From Kalaharituber pfeilii (lineage: Eukaryota > Ascomycota > Pezizomycetes > Pezizales > Pezizaceae), in contig WHUZ01000031.1 of the NCBI GenBank assembly GCA_015179045.1, positions 372,001 through 436,000 on the forward strand: a stretch of 64,000 nucleotides of DNA. The letters are read 5' to 3'. Below, one piece after another: positions 25,601 through 37,860 of the stretch; position 1 is the stretch's first letter, and each line of letters opens with the position of its first letter. The notes under the pieces were generated by a model. It saw only the letters and a program-made list of their open reading frames with translations. It ran no database searches and was not told the origin of the DNA. The translations under genes were made by a program, and so were the position numbers.

Positions 25601-26830
25601 GGCAGCTGCGGTGGCTGCAGCGATTTGGGGGGTGGCGTAGCCTCGTGGCGAGAGGCATACGCCGTGACGAAGGATCTGGCATTCTTGGTTGCAGATGCAG
25701 CAAGATTACCGTAAGGCGTCCGTTAGGACATCCTCGATTTGGGGGAGGGGGAGGGGGGGGGATTCAAGCGAATGGAACAATAGATGAAAGTCAGGCTGCG
25801 ATGCTCGTGCTTCGGCATCGAAGACGGGACAGCAGAGATCGAGACTGCAGGGCTCGGGGGGACAGGCCTATCAGACGGTCGTCGCTACCACGAAACGTCT
25901 GACGGGGCGGAGGGTGCCGCGGTGGGGGATGGGGGAGGGGGGGAGGGGGGGGGGGGCAGACAGGCTGCTGCGGGGACGGGAGCATCGCTGTGCGGGCGCA
26001 GACGGGCAGTGGCCATCAGCGTATATCATAACAGCATGGCGATGGGGGGGGGGGGGGGGGGGGGATCGGAAGCAGGCCAAGCAAGCAGGCGACGGCAGGC
26101 GGGCATCCGCGCCTCCTGCGCCTCCCCTCCCCGCCCGGCGTGGATGCGGTGCACATGGTGCTGCCCGCCGCCCGCCGCCCGCCGCCCGCCGCCGCTGCCG
26201 GGGAGCGGCCTCGAGAGGGGCAGCGGGAACAGCGAGGCTGCACCAGGCCGGCTGCTGCTGCTGCTGCACTGTCCCCCGCCCTCGACGCGTGCACGCAGAG
26301 GCAGGTGCCGGTGGGCAGTCGTCCCCGCGGCCGCCGCAGGCCTCAGACCGCCGCCCTCCAAGCGAGCCCCACACCCCCCCATAGAAGCGCCGCCCGCCCT
26401 CCTCCTGCCCGGCCGCCTCCCTCTCTGCTCCCTTTCCCCTTCCCCTCTGCCCTCGTTCCTTCCTTATTCCCTCGTAGCTACTGCACACGACAAGACTGCT
26501 GCTTGCCGATACAGAAGCGACTCCCACAGCCCCACCCCCCGGCCGCCCTTGAGCTCTTTCCACCCCGTCGCTCTTTTTCGTCACTAGTCACTCGTTCGCT
26601 AGCACAGCCCGATTGCTGCCCAATTTCCGTGTGATCACTCGCTCCCATCGATTCGGCGAGCATACTCGCTTCTTTGATATTGCAATCGCAACACGTTCGT
26701 TTGCCCCCCCCCCCCCCCCCCCCCCCCAGCAGCCCGGCCCCAGCTACCAGTGGGAACCCCAGCCTCCCCCCTCTCCCACGCGTGGCCCCAGAGAATCGAA
26801 GTTCTAAATTATATTAACACTCTTTACCCC
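25601..26830. other. GC-rich block with long G and C homopolymers
   Basis: Strongly GC-rich compared with its surroundings. Runs of G sit at about 25740-25761, 25929-25956 and 26044-26063 (~20 G). A ~25-base C run sits at ~26705-26728. Dense GCC/CCG and CTG repeats lie at 26160-26330. Overlapping open frames in several phases on both strands simply reflect the GC bias; none has a domain. It may be a distal promoter or 5' region for the gene at 28144, or G-quadruplex-forming DNA. Confidence 0.5.
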
Positions 26831-28143
26831 CCCCCGTGCTGCTCAGCATTGGTCCTGTCGGTCAGTTTCCCCATTCCTGCCTCCACATATCCCCCTAAGC
26901 GACCACGCCAGACCAAAAAAATATAAAAGATAAAACAGCGTGTGCAAGCGGAGAAGAGGAGAGAGGAAAAAAAGAAATACAAAGTTTAGTGGGGTGAAAA
27001 GGGATAGGAAAGAGTAAAAAAGAAGCAAAAGAAAAAAAGCAAGGTAGCTGCCTCGCGGCATCATCGATGCTGCTGCTGCTGCTCCTGCTGCCGCTGAGTG
27101 CGCGAGGTCACGCACGCTGCTGAGTTGGATATCTCAGCAAGTAACTAGTGCTAACCAGTAGCAACCTCCAGGACGCGCCTAGGACTGCTCCTGCCGCTCT
27201 CTCCTCTACGCTCCATCTGGAGTAGCCTCCCCAAGTCCCGCCGCTGGCACGCAGCTCGTTCTGCGCTGCCCGTACATTTCATACAATCGCACCTCCTTAC
27301 CCGACCCACGGCACTTGCAGCTCGCATACTACACTACTGCCACATCGCATACTTACATCGCTCATACTAACTTAACTTACGTGAACATACTCCTGCACGT
27401 AGGTAGTGCATGCTTCCACCCCCCCCAGACCAAGGCCAGCCCACTCTGCTTGCTGCTGTTGAACCGCTGTGGCTGCATTGCATCACCTCTCCTCGAATCC
27501 AGTACGGGTTACACCCCAGTCTCTCGATTTTTTTTTTTTTTTTTTACTTTTCTTTTTTTGCATTTGGAGTCCGTTGAGGCGAGCGGCTGCACCGGGTCCA
27601 AAGTGAAGGAGAATATATGGAGAAAGCCCGGCCACTCTGCATCCTACAATTGCTGCGACGACCAGTTCACGACAACAATTGGGCCAAAACCATTTCCGCA
27701 TACGGTTCGACAATTCCAAGGCTACATCATTTACAGCTCAACTCCATTTGGAGGATCTTGAAGGTTGCCCTCATCCACTACTGCCCCCAAGCATTGTGTC
27801 ACCGAACGTTGCAATTGGTTTCAGGCACTGGGAATTCAGATCTTTCGGCAGTCCAACGTAAACTTCGATATAAGTCGGTAATACCAGCAAATTAAAACAA
27901 ACAGCTCAGCAACAGTCGATCATTCACATATTACACCCACCCCACCCTTCCTTTCGACACAACTATTCAGTGCAATTATCCTAAACAGTCCCTGAAAGCT
28001 CCTTCCTTACCTAGTTTTATTCATTCCTTGTCCTTGTCAGCACTCCAATTGCGCATTTACCAAAGGCACAGGGTACAGGATCCCTGTACACACCCACTGA
28101 AGGGAATTCACGGGGAGCAACTACCTATCGCCTTAGATCCAAG
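26831..28143 (+). promoter_or_regulatory. Probable promoter and 5' leader of the gene at 28144
   Basis: No coding exon is recognised. The stretch contains GCTGCTGCT repeats (27066-27095), CT-rich tracts, T19 at 27530 and several CAAT/CACAC tracts. Unspliced 5' exons cannot be excluded. The assignment rests on position only. Confidence 0.3.
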
Positions 28144-30212
28144 ATGTTCCTGATACATAAAGTAGCTAGTAGGCGCACTTCTCGTGACCATATCGCTGGT
28201 CAGAGTATCGAGGCAGTGAACGAAACGCCAACAAAAATGGATTGCAGCTACCTATACAACCCGATGCCAGACTATCAGCCAAAGAAGACGGATAAACGAC
28301 GGTCAAAAGGCAAATCTGGATTATTCGGAGGAAGGGCAAGCTTGGATGATATGTCAGCAGAAAAGCGTTTAGAATCTAGAGGGTCTATGGTTGACAAGGA
28401 AACAATAATATCGTTTGCAAAGAAAAAGAAGTTGAGAAAAGCTGCGTCCAAGTCAAGCTTTGCGCCAGTTGCTGAAGAAAATTCTACCGACATCCCCAAA
28501 TCACCTTTACTTCGACGAATGCCCGATTCGTGGAAAGGACGAAGCAGGACGTCATCGCTGGCTTCAGCTACCTCTTCTGGTATGTCATTGGTCAATTCCT
28601 AATTTTAAATTTATACACACAGCATGCTCATCTATAGCTCAATTTAGCTCGAGATTGCAAAATCAGCCAACCATTCAACTTCTTTCACATTTCCCATGCC
28701 AACCAGCGTGATCTGTCAGAACTCAGCCAAGCGAATCAAACCGAACTTGCCCGTGATTGGGTCCGCGTTTCCTCCATGCAATTATTGAGGAAAGGACAAA
28801 CAACCCCACCCCTTAGACCACAAAAGAAACAATCTTCATTCGGGCTGAGGAGTAGGTTCCTGAGCAGGCATCAATCCACAACATTTTCCGAATTTGATCC
28901 AACGCCTAGTGCCTCAGAGGAAAGTTTCAGTTACTATGCCCCGCTATCACCGCCACCATGGAGCCCCTCCACAGAAACATCAGCAGCGGAGTCAGATTCT
29001 GGTGAGCTTGTGTGTCATGCGATCACCACCCCTGACTCTAGTGCTTATGGTGAAAAATCACCTGGAATCGAGCGCTTGCTGAAGGATCATCTGGAAGCGG
29101 GTACAAAGACGCCAGAGCCACCTGAAGAACCTGAGAGGTCATGCACCCCTGATGCACCCATTCCTGGAATCCGTGAAACACTTGCAACGCCTGAGCAAGA
29201 AAATGCACGAGAATCTCGACGATTCACAAAGCGATTGTCGGTTCGTATAAGGCCAATCAGCCAATTCTCGGATTTCAATGCCGATTTCATTGTACCTGGA
29301 AGCCCCCTCTTAGCGCCAATTTCCAACAGAATGTCAAAGCGACTCTCAGCACAGATTCAAAAGTATCAAAATGCGTTGGGCGCCGACGACTTCACGTTGG
29401 ATGAGTCATGGGAAGAGGATATTGACTATTCCTATGAGCATGGTGCTGAGTCTCGTTGCGATTTCGAGTGGGAGAAAAGCTCAACATATGCTGCCAGCAT
29501 TTACTGTGAAGAAGAGCCTACAGTAGAGCCAGAACAGGTGCCAGAATCAGAGGAATCAAGTCAAGGCAACTTCTTGACAGTACCTGATCAGAAGAAAGAA
29601 CATGCAGAGCGAAGAATAACAGGACAATTTGAGGCGCATTTGTTGCTCCCAGGTTCCGCTGGGTCAGACACTGTCTCTGTCGCAGGGCAGGAAAGCGCTA
29701 ATTTCGAAAATGGAATTATTCTCAGGGCAGCTCGCAGCTCATTGTCTCATAGGTCTATTGAATCCATTAGATCTACCCGTTCGTCTGCCTCTCTCAGCAA
29801 GGTGATCTCCAGGAACTGCCGCGACGAGCTTGCTCGTGTCGCAGAGCACTTGGAAGATCACATTGCGTTTCTCAATGCAGAGTTGGGCAATTCTCGTGAC
29901 AGCCTACGCCCGCCATCGCAGATGACTGCCTCTAGTGGCCGAAGGTTGACACGTTCCAGGACAGACTCTGATGCCACCTGTGTGACACTTTGTTCTGATG
30001 CCGAGACTGTCACGCCTACGGATACTGCCGAGGTCATCACTCCCCCGAACTCCAACCACAATTCCGTCACCTTCACACACACACAGTTCGGCGAAATCCG
30101 AACTGCAAAAGGGCTGTCGTTCCCCGCATCTACAATCCCCGGCGTGATTGAATTTTCTCCGGAAATTCACGACCTTCCTGTGCCCGAAGATGAATTTGTA
30201 CCTTTCATTTGA
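28144..30212 (+). CDS. Unrecognised Ser-rich fungal protein, two exons
   Basis: Exon 1 is 28144-28579, ending at a canonical donor GTATGT. Exon 2 starts at either 28648 (666 aa) or 28720 (642 aa) and ends at 30212. Both acceptors keep the frame, and the sequence alone does not decide. Shortly into exon 2 the protein reads SQANQTELARDWVRVSSMQL. I recognise no enzymatic domain. The N-terminus is basic (KKTDKRRSKGKSG, FAKKKKLRKAASK). The middle is rich in Ser, Pro and acidic residues with many possible SP/TP phosphosites (TPDSSAYGEK, SCTPDAPIPG). A short helical stretch, RDELARVAEHLEDHIAFLNA, lies near residue 560. Long uninterrupted frames, a consistent junction and absence of low-complexity artefact argue for a real gene. 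Its function is unknown; a signalling or cytoskeletal adaptor is only a guess. Confidence 0.7.
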
Positions 30213-32196
30213 ACTTGTTTTTCTCCTCCCTTTTGATTTTCCTGTCGGTCGTTTATACCGATGCAACATTTTTTCTTTTTTTTCGTCCTGTAGGTTAATT
30301 TCCTTACATCTCCATTACGGCGGTTCTCTATTTACATTTTTTTGTTTCGAAAAGTATGAGGGGGAGTTCGCTTTCATTGTTATTCTCATGATCCATATAT
30401 CCATGTATGTCCTGCCCGCATTGCAATCTCCTAAAAAGTCACTGCTAAGAAAATACCTAAAAAAGATCTACCCTTCCACCCCTTCCCTTTTCCACATTTC
30501 CCCCCCACCCTCCCCCTTTCCCCGCGAACGCAGGCATCACTTAAATCCATCTCATTTTAAAGAAAAAAAAGAATCTCTATGACGGGTGCATCTAATTTTC
30601 TTTTGTCTGCTATATCTGTGTCCACTAGTTACATCTGGCATATAATTTCCTTTGTCTCGATTTATACATTTCTTCCGTTTTCTTGTTGAATTTTTTCTCT
30701 TCATCGGGTCAGGGGTCTTTTGGGTTTCTTGTTTTTAATTTTGGGAATCAAAATATCTTTCTGCTGTTTGTTTCTCTTCTTGTTTCATTCGCATTTACAG
30801 TTTACGGTTCTTTTGGTTTTTCTTAGGGAAAAAAGTAGGGGAAAGAAGTTGTGGACGGTGGGTTTTGCGGACAACTGTTGGGGGGCAACAAAGGCAGCAT
30901 ACTTTTCTGGGATCTTTCGAAGGGTTTTGCTTGGGTTCCTTGTTTTCTACTTCTTGTTTTCGCTTAAATCCAAGGTTACTGCGTTTGTGGTGTTTTATAT
31001 TTTGGAATAACTCTCGTTTTCTTTTTTTGTATTTGCGTCGGTTTTTTATTTTTTATTTTTTTTATATGTCTCCTTTGTTTTAATTTTTTTCTTTTTCTTA
31101 AGAACTTCTTTTTTTTTGGTTCGTCAATTGGATTATATATGCGGAAGTCCATATACAAACAAAGTAAGCCTATGTCGTATGCGGTGGAGAAATTGTGATT
31201 TTTTTGTGCAAATCTAAACTATCTATAAAGATTTTTTCCCCTCCTCACTTCTACAACTGATAAATGCTACACTCTTCTTTTTGCCTCTCATTATTTTTTT
31301 CCCCCCCCTCTACAGGTATAGACCATAATCCGCGTCGTCCGTGCACTCTTGTTTGTCTTTTTTTCATTTTTTTTTTTTTTTTGTTTTTATCATATGCTCG
31401 CTCGCTCGCCATTTTTTTTCCCCTTTGTTTTTGTTTTGCATGTGTTTTTGTTTGGGTGGCAACAGTCGTTTATTTATTTATTTATTTATTTATTTTTCTT
31501 TGGCTCGATTAGAAAAATTCAATCTCAAGTAAACTGTAAAGCAATAGCATCTCTACATATAACATATATACAGTATATTAAAAACACCAAAAAAAAAAAA
31601 ACCAAAAAATTAGAATTAATAAGTAAAGATACCATATATACTAACTTAAACATTATGCAATACTATGTCGTCTAGTAACAACCTCGACGTTTGTCTATAC
31701 GGGGTATATAGAGTCGGTATATATATGGCCTGGCCGGGGTTTTTTTTATTTTGGGGTAAATTTGATTTACAAAAAAACTCCGACGGGGAACAAAAACGCC
31801 ATTTAAGGGTTCCCGAAAGAAAGAAAAAAAAGTATTACTGTAAGCCCCCGGTGTATTATTGAGTTTATATACAAAAGAAGGGAAAAAAAAAAAAACAAAA
31901 AAAAAAAGGAAATAAAAAAATAATTATATCATAATAGTAGAGCCCGATTAGGGAATGAATGTATACATGGTAAAATTATTTTATTGATCTTTTCGTAAAC
32001 CGGGAAAAAGGAGGATTGTGTATATATATATATATATTATATGCATTGTTAAAGCCACGTGAAGTAGATGATTGATATTGATTGATTGCTCGTCCTGAAA
32101 AAATATGGAGGGATATACAGTAGGTTTGGATATAGGTATGGTATATATAATATAGTTTACCTAGGTGTCTGTCAAGGAACCGGGGGAAATATGTTA
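30213..32196. other. Intergenic, strongly T-rich then AT-rich
   Basis: The first ~1.2 kb has T-runs and TTTC/TTTTG tracts, the likely 3' region of the upstream gene. A (TTTA)n microsatellite is at 31469-31497. A-runs are at 31588-31600 and 31885-31918. No gene is visible. Confidence 0.5.
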
Positions 32197-32395
32197 CAGG
32201 TGAAACCCTGGAACCTCTTTCTAGTGAGAAACCTGGCTATGGTCGAAGAGATGGGGCGAGAGTAGTCTTTTTGTTTTATCATATGATACTGTACAATGGC
32301 GAAGAAAAGTGCCCTTGCGATAGATAGTGGGAAAAGCTAGTTATAGTTGAAAGCAAAAAACGGGTTCAGGTTCATTTATAGCCAGGGTCAACCTG
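32197..32395. mobile_element. MITE B copy 1 (199 bp, TA target)
   Basis: It begins CAGGTGAAACCCTGGAACCT and ends ATTTATAGCCAGGGTCAACC then TG, with TA on both sides (32195-32196, 32396-32397). The same family recurs at 32795-32968. Ends and TA target fit a pogo/Tc1-mariner non-autonomous element. There is no ORF. Confidence 0.75.
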
Positions 32396-32436
32396 TACAT
32401 TATATATATATTTCGGATCCCGGCTGTGACAGTATA

Positions 32437-32738
32437 CAGTTTTACCTAGCTATACCGGACCTTGTTAAACTGGAAAACCTTGCTATACCGGATGACCCTT
32501 GACGGTTTATAGCAATTTACATACAAAAAAAAAAAAAAATTAGCTATACCAGATGCCCAGTTGAACTGGACTGGACAGAGAATACTCCGCTGGAATACCA
32601 GTCTCCAGGCATATTGTATCTCTCAACTGGCTTACTAAGTTCTTTACCCCCCCCTGCAAAATTTGTTATACCGGACGCAAGGGTAAACCGTACAGAAAGT
32701 GTTGGATTTCGGTCGTCCGGTATAGCAAGGTGTAACTG
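32437..32738. mobile_element. MITE A copy 1 (302 bp, TA target)
   Basis: It begins CAGTTTTACCTAGCTATACC then GGAC and ends GTCCGGTATAGCAAGGTGTA then ACTG, flanked by TA (32435-32436, 32739-32740). TATACCGGA motifs repeat inside both ends. A second, longer copy lies in the opposite orientation at 35020-35496. It carries an internal A15 run. The ends resemble pogo-type elements and there is no transposase. Confidence 0.8.
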
Positions 32739-32794
32739 TATATTGGCAATTGTTTCACGTATTAGCGATGGCTAGGACTTGGGGTGTACTCGTA

Positions 32795-32968
32795 CAAGTG
32801 ACCCTGGCTATAATGAACCTCTTTTTTTAGGAAAAAACCTGGACTATCGTCAAGGGGATGGGCGAGCTTTCTGTGTCTACATAGGTAAAAGAAAGTGTCC
32901 CTCGCTATCGTGAAAACTAAAGAAAATCGGTCAGATTCTTGGCCTTTCATTATGGCCAGGGTCACCTG
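32795..32968. mobile_element. MITE B copy 2 (174 bp, TA target)
   Basis: It begins CAAGTGACCCTGGCTATAAT then GAACC and ends CATTATGGCCAGGGTCACCT then G, with TA on both sides (32793-32794, 32969-32970). The inverted ends are cleaner than in copy 1. It lies 56 bp from MITE A copy 1. Confidence 0.8.
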
Positions 32969-35019
32969 TATATGCCACTGTGGGGGGTGGTTTGGGGTAT
33001 GGATATATAAAGGTACGTTATGTATGCGCCACTGAGGCGGGGGAATTCGAGGTCTGGTAGTAGTGATAATATAGCATAGATGGATGGATGTATATATAAC
33101 GTACATGTATATACATAAATTGCTCTAAAGACTCCTTGATAGTACGTATCATAATGGATCAAGAAGCTGGGGTGTTTTGGATATATAGTTTCAACCCCAC
33201 GCTGCGCGGACGTCAGAGATAGGATGTTTGTCGGTGCCATTGGATCCATCTTCACCGTTATGCCAGCGAGTCATATATTGAGTTTTATTCAAGTGGTTGT
33301 AAAAAAAAAACTAACTCAACTTGGATCATACCGGTGGGAAGAGTAGCCAAAGTCTTGTATGCATGTGTCTCACTAGCGCGTCGACTTAGACCTGGGCCAC
33401 AAGGTAAGAAAAAAAAACAAAAAAAAACAAAAAAAACATCATTCACAATGGGCGTTTTTTTTTTCATTTTTTTTCATTTTTTTTTTTTTTTTCATGTGAT
33501 TGGGATGTGGGGGGCGGGGGTGGAATTTCTACCTACCTAGTTTGACCTCATATCCAGAAAGACCATCAATCATAACCGACAGACAACAAAGCAAACAGAA
33601 AAGAGAGAAAAAAAAATAGCAAGAAAGAAAGGAAAAACAACGTACTCGTTGTCTATGTGTTCATTGTGCAACATTGGCGTCCGCCGTCGACGTCATTGCA
33701 AGGCACATTTTGACAAAAAGGTCAGAAGGAGAGACAAGAAAAAAAAGTAAACAAAGTTCGAATTTTAATTCTGAGTTTTGAAAGGAGCTCGAGACAAACT
33801 ATGAGTAGCAAACATGATATATGCATGCACGTGCTCACTCGAAGTTTGTGACTCGGTCTAGATTAGAGAAATTGTTCGATTCTGCAGGATGATATGATAG
33901 GGGAAAAAAAGGCGGGGTACATCAAGCCTGGGTCTTGGGTGTAGCTGTACCTCTGTTGCATCCATCCATGCAGGAACGAGTGTTACCAAGCACTCGTACA
34001 TTACATATCCTCCAGATAGGGGATTTAGTAATCGATCCTGTAGTTCATGATACATGCATTAGTATAGATTTTTTCCAACATGCAATTTTCATCAAGCAAG
34101 GTCACGATAGTAGAGTAGGTACCGTAGTAGCAGGGTGACACTTCACATAACGCACCTAGGACATGATACAAAGCAAACACGTTCCCTAACACATCAACAC
34201 AGAACGTTCGTGGCATCCAAATAGGGAATGTAGTCGTCTCAACGGAGAAGCATGGGAATAACCATGTACTTTCCCCACCTCAAACCTCGGCTAGTATTCC
34301 CTCGGGTTAAAGCACTGATTGCTGGACCTATCATAGTCGACCCAATTGCGATTCACTCAATGGAAGAACCACACATTGCATTTTGCCCAGCTAACTGGTC
34401 ACAAAATCATCTCACAAATCAAGCCACAAAGCCACATGGCAGCCCGCTCCGAGCGCACAATATTCGCACTTCTGATTCTTGGTGAGGTGGGTACTCCTAA
34501 AAGAGGTAGGCGCTTTTTGTGGGGAAAGTTCATCTGCTATGTAATCAAACAATGAAGTTCGGATAAAATTGACGCTTCATGTAGGATCCCGTTCCTGAAT
34601 GCCGCCGCGAATTATCGGTTTCTTAGAAAGCAACGCGTAGGTGAGACGTAGGGAGAGCGTAGGATTGGACTGACCTAGGATCGCAAAGGAAGGTTCATAA
34701 AGACGGCGATGTTCAATGGCTGAAGCTGCCGAATTGGTACATAGACAACGTAGTTAGCTTGATCCAAACAGTTTAATGCAAATACTTTTAAGGAACCGTG
34801 GTAGAAGGGGCAATACATATGCTGTTCGATAAGGCCCTTCACGGTTGCCTGAATATGGTAAGTCTAAAGGTATACAGTATATCCATATGCGACTATGCAT
34901 ATACTTGGGTATGGTATGTTTAAGTGGAAAGCGCCCACTTATTGCATTAAATTGCTAGAATACCAAACCTTCATCAAGAGCCTGCCTTCAGTACCGTCGT
35001 CATTACTAGCAAGATTATA
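32969..35019. other. Non-coding stretch
   Basis: No gene is supported. It includes A-rich and T-rich tracts (33406-33436, 33456-33492). The second ends TTTTTTCATGTGATTGGG, faintly like a family-1 tail, but no core follows. Confidence 0.4.
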
Positions 35020-35496
35020 CAGTTACACCTTGCTATACCGGACGACTAAAATCCAACACTTTCTGTCCGGTTTAACCTAGCGTCCCGTATAACAAATTTT
35101 GCGGGTTGCCTGCCAGGGGAGTAAAGAACTTAGTAAGCCAATTGAGAGATACAATATGCCTGGAGACTGGTATTCCAGCGGAGTATTCTCTTCTCAATCT
35201 CCCGATATTACAGAACTGTGAAAATTGAATTCAGGATATTGAGAATACCTCAATAATACCACTATCACACACAGAAGGCACAAAAGAAGTTTCATGGTTG
35301 AGTCCTTCATTCAGTTCAGCTAGTTAGTTTGTATGTAATTTGAATTTAAAAGTCTATGGTTTGGTTGTCAGGCCCGGTTTAACTGGGTGTCAGGTATAGC
35401 TAATTTTTTTGTATGTAAATTGCAAAAACCGTCAAGGGTCGTCCGGTATAGCAAGGTTTCCCGTTCAACGAGGTCCGGTACAGCTAGGTAAAACTG
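35020..35496. mobile_element. MITE A copy 2 (477 bp, inverted relative to copy 1)
   Basis: It begins CAGTTACACCTTGCTATACC then GGACG and ends GTCCGGTACAGCTAGGTAAA then ACTG, with TA at 35018-35019 and 35497-35498. It matches the reverse complement of 32437-32738 over both arms, including CCAGCGGAGTATTCTC and GGTATAGCTAATTTTTTTGT. About 165 bp of extra sequence in the middle is unique to this copy. Confidence 0.8.
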
Positions 35497-37323
35497 TAAT
35501 CCACCGGCGCTCTGTAGAACCTCTACAGTAGCCAGGGTGTCACCAGCCGCTTCCTCTGCTCTTAACCCAGTCAGTACGCGTTCTAAACCTTTTGTTGGTT
35601 ATATGGCAGCTGATCAAAGATAATTAAGACCATGTGCACGTTAATCTGACACGTAACGCAGCACACATGTTATCGTTCTCAATCACGTTACGATATAATT
35701 CTAATCATCCCACGTAAAGTTCAAAAGTCTGCAACCCCCACCTTAGCAAGCTGTATGAAAGATGGCGAAATTCGAGGGTTTCGAACACTACCTTCAACAT
35801 CCCATATCATCTCTTCAGGCCAACTTCCTGAACTTGCAATATATGTCAACTTTCAGTGCTTATTCTGCCAGTGGAGTGAATTGGCCCCCACAGGTCCCAA
35901 TCCCATTCTCTTCCAGTGTTTTATCATTCTTTCCAGTTGAGAACTTCAACTAAGCTGTTTTTTATGCAGATGCAGAGATTGGGATTGCTTCGCCTCTCAT
36001 GATCAATCTCCGTCTTATTGAGCAGTTTCACTTCCCAACTTTCGGCCTTTTATTAGGATAGAGATAGATTGCGTTTGTGAGTGCCCTGAGATTTCGAGGA
36101 CCTAGCAGTCGGTAGGGGCACATACGTGGGGGCGACTAGTATAGACCATTCTCAGGAGAGTTAATCAATTGCTTGGCTACTTAACTGAGCTAAGGTGAAC
36201 AATAATGAAGGTAACACCGCAGTGCCAGATTATCATAAAATTGAAAGTATACTGGTAGTCTAGAGTAATTCCTCGAACTCCCTACCCATGATATCGTGAG
36301 TTCGCTGAATTGTCAAGTGAGCCGTGAATTCCATGCATATATTAAAGTGCTTACCGGCGTCAACCCGGGATCCCAACAACCTTAATTCCCTCGTCCTGCA
36401 ATGGAATATCTATCAATATTCTCCTGGCAAAAGGCAAAAAGAAAAAACGATTGGACGAAAATATAGTCAAGATTGGAAGTGTGTCGATAACCCCGGCTCC
36501 GGGGACCTTGAAAAGTCTATTTTGGTGTATCACCATTCCGGGGTCCAACGGTTTACGAAGTGGAATGTACTGCCACCGGATATTCCTCCGCGGACCTCCG
36601 CCGCTTTTCAATAGTACTAGCTGCTAAAGACTTCCCTTGCCCACTCTGAAACACATGAAAACAGTGCATCAAACCCGGAATGAGTAAGGATACGACTGCA
36701 CATCAGAGAGGAATACTGTTGGTGGCTGGTCACTGCGGCGCATTATCTTTGGTGATTCTTCAGAAGTACTTCAGTACCTAAACTGCCCTGATAGCGCGTG
36801 TGGCAATAATTGATGTATTTGGCGTTCTCCGTTCATGAGACAAGGCTATCAAAGTGAAATGACAGTCAATGTAGCAGACAACCTGCTCGAGCCTGTCGTC
36901 CTCCGCAAACTCCTACGAGAACGTATATCTGACCTGGGGTAATTCAATAGACAATAGAATTTGTCTCAAAAACAAAGAACTGTCAGCAAAGTATCCTACT
37001 CACTTATCATTTATGCAGAGGGGACAATCTTGCTTCAATTCTTGAGAGATGCAACCTCATCAGAGAAAGTAGGAGGTGCTGGAAAGCCCTTGCCCTAACA
37101 GATAATCCGTACGTGATGAAATGGTGTGGTCAAGAAAGATTTGCGTCGAAGTCTGGTGAATGTTTCACTATTGAAACAAGCCTTTTCTCTCATCGACTGA
37201 AATTGGCAAAACGGTACTGGTATGATACATACGCCATTATCAGTTGCCTCGCTTACTAGACTAGGTACGCAACACTATCAGTCCAATCACGCACTTTAAT
37301 GTCCATCCTACTTCATTATTATC
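35497..37323. other. Non-coding stretch
   Basis: No gene is recognised. A 63-codon ATG frame at 35762-35953 and opposing ~90-codon frames at 36324-36614 have no motif and no supporting splice structure, so I do not call them genes. Confidence 0.4.
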
Positions 37324-37860
37324 GTGCGGGTGGCGATGAGCAAGCGCAGCAGAAAGGCAGAATGTATCTTATTGGAGCGGCAGGTACAGCGAGGGGAGAA
37401 GGGGCACTGTGGTAAGGCAGCACGCCTAAGCTACTACTACCGTGCTGACGCTGGGCTCAGACGCCGCAGGTCACGAGGGTCGTATGGTGATATAGGCAAT
37501 GCTGGGTTACATACACACGGTGAGGGTAAGTCCAGGGGCATGGGAGATGCTTAGAAATGGTGATGCAGCACAAACTGGTAGAAGAAGGGCATTCTTTCTA
37601 CCTTCTTCATCTTTCAGCTTTCATATTCGCCTTCATCTTTCATTTTTCCTATTCACTGTTTATTCATCTGTTCATACTCATTTTCCATTACCTTCAACCT
37701 TTCTACCATTATGTCTTTCTAATTTTGGTTTCTGCACTTGCTATACAATCAAACAACTCTCGCTCACGCTCAGTAATCTTCTCCATTCAACTACCTGATA
37801 CTGCCTTCACTTCATCCTTTGCCCAGCGACCTCCCAGCAGAGGACCCAATGCGTAGAATA
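37324..37860 (+). mobile_element. LTR-like fragment related to the window's left edge
   Basis: Shares CGCTGGGCTCA with GCAGGTCACGAGGGT (37450-37480), and GCCCAGCGACCTCCCAGCAG with AGGACCCA (37823-37850), with the 1-860 fragment in the same order. Between them is a long CT-rich tract (37590-37820) that looks like an LTR R/U5 or leader. No polyprotein follows; it is a decayed or solo element. Confidence 0.4.

Noticed and set aside
25784..26634. Long overlapping frames (up to 267 codons) on both strands
   Set aside because: Caused by extreme GC content and homopolymers; low-complexity Pro/Arg/Gly/Ala translations in all phases without a domain.
33456..33500. Further family-1 copy suggested by T-rich tract then TCATGTGATTGGG
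   Set aside because: Only about eight bases resemble the core and no target duplication or remaining core was found.
36324..36614. Opposing ~90-codon frames on both strands
   Set aside because: Neither has a recognisable domain; mutually antisense open frames in unique DNA are expected by chance.
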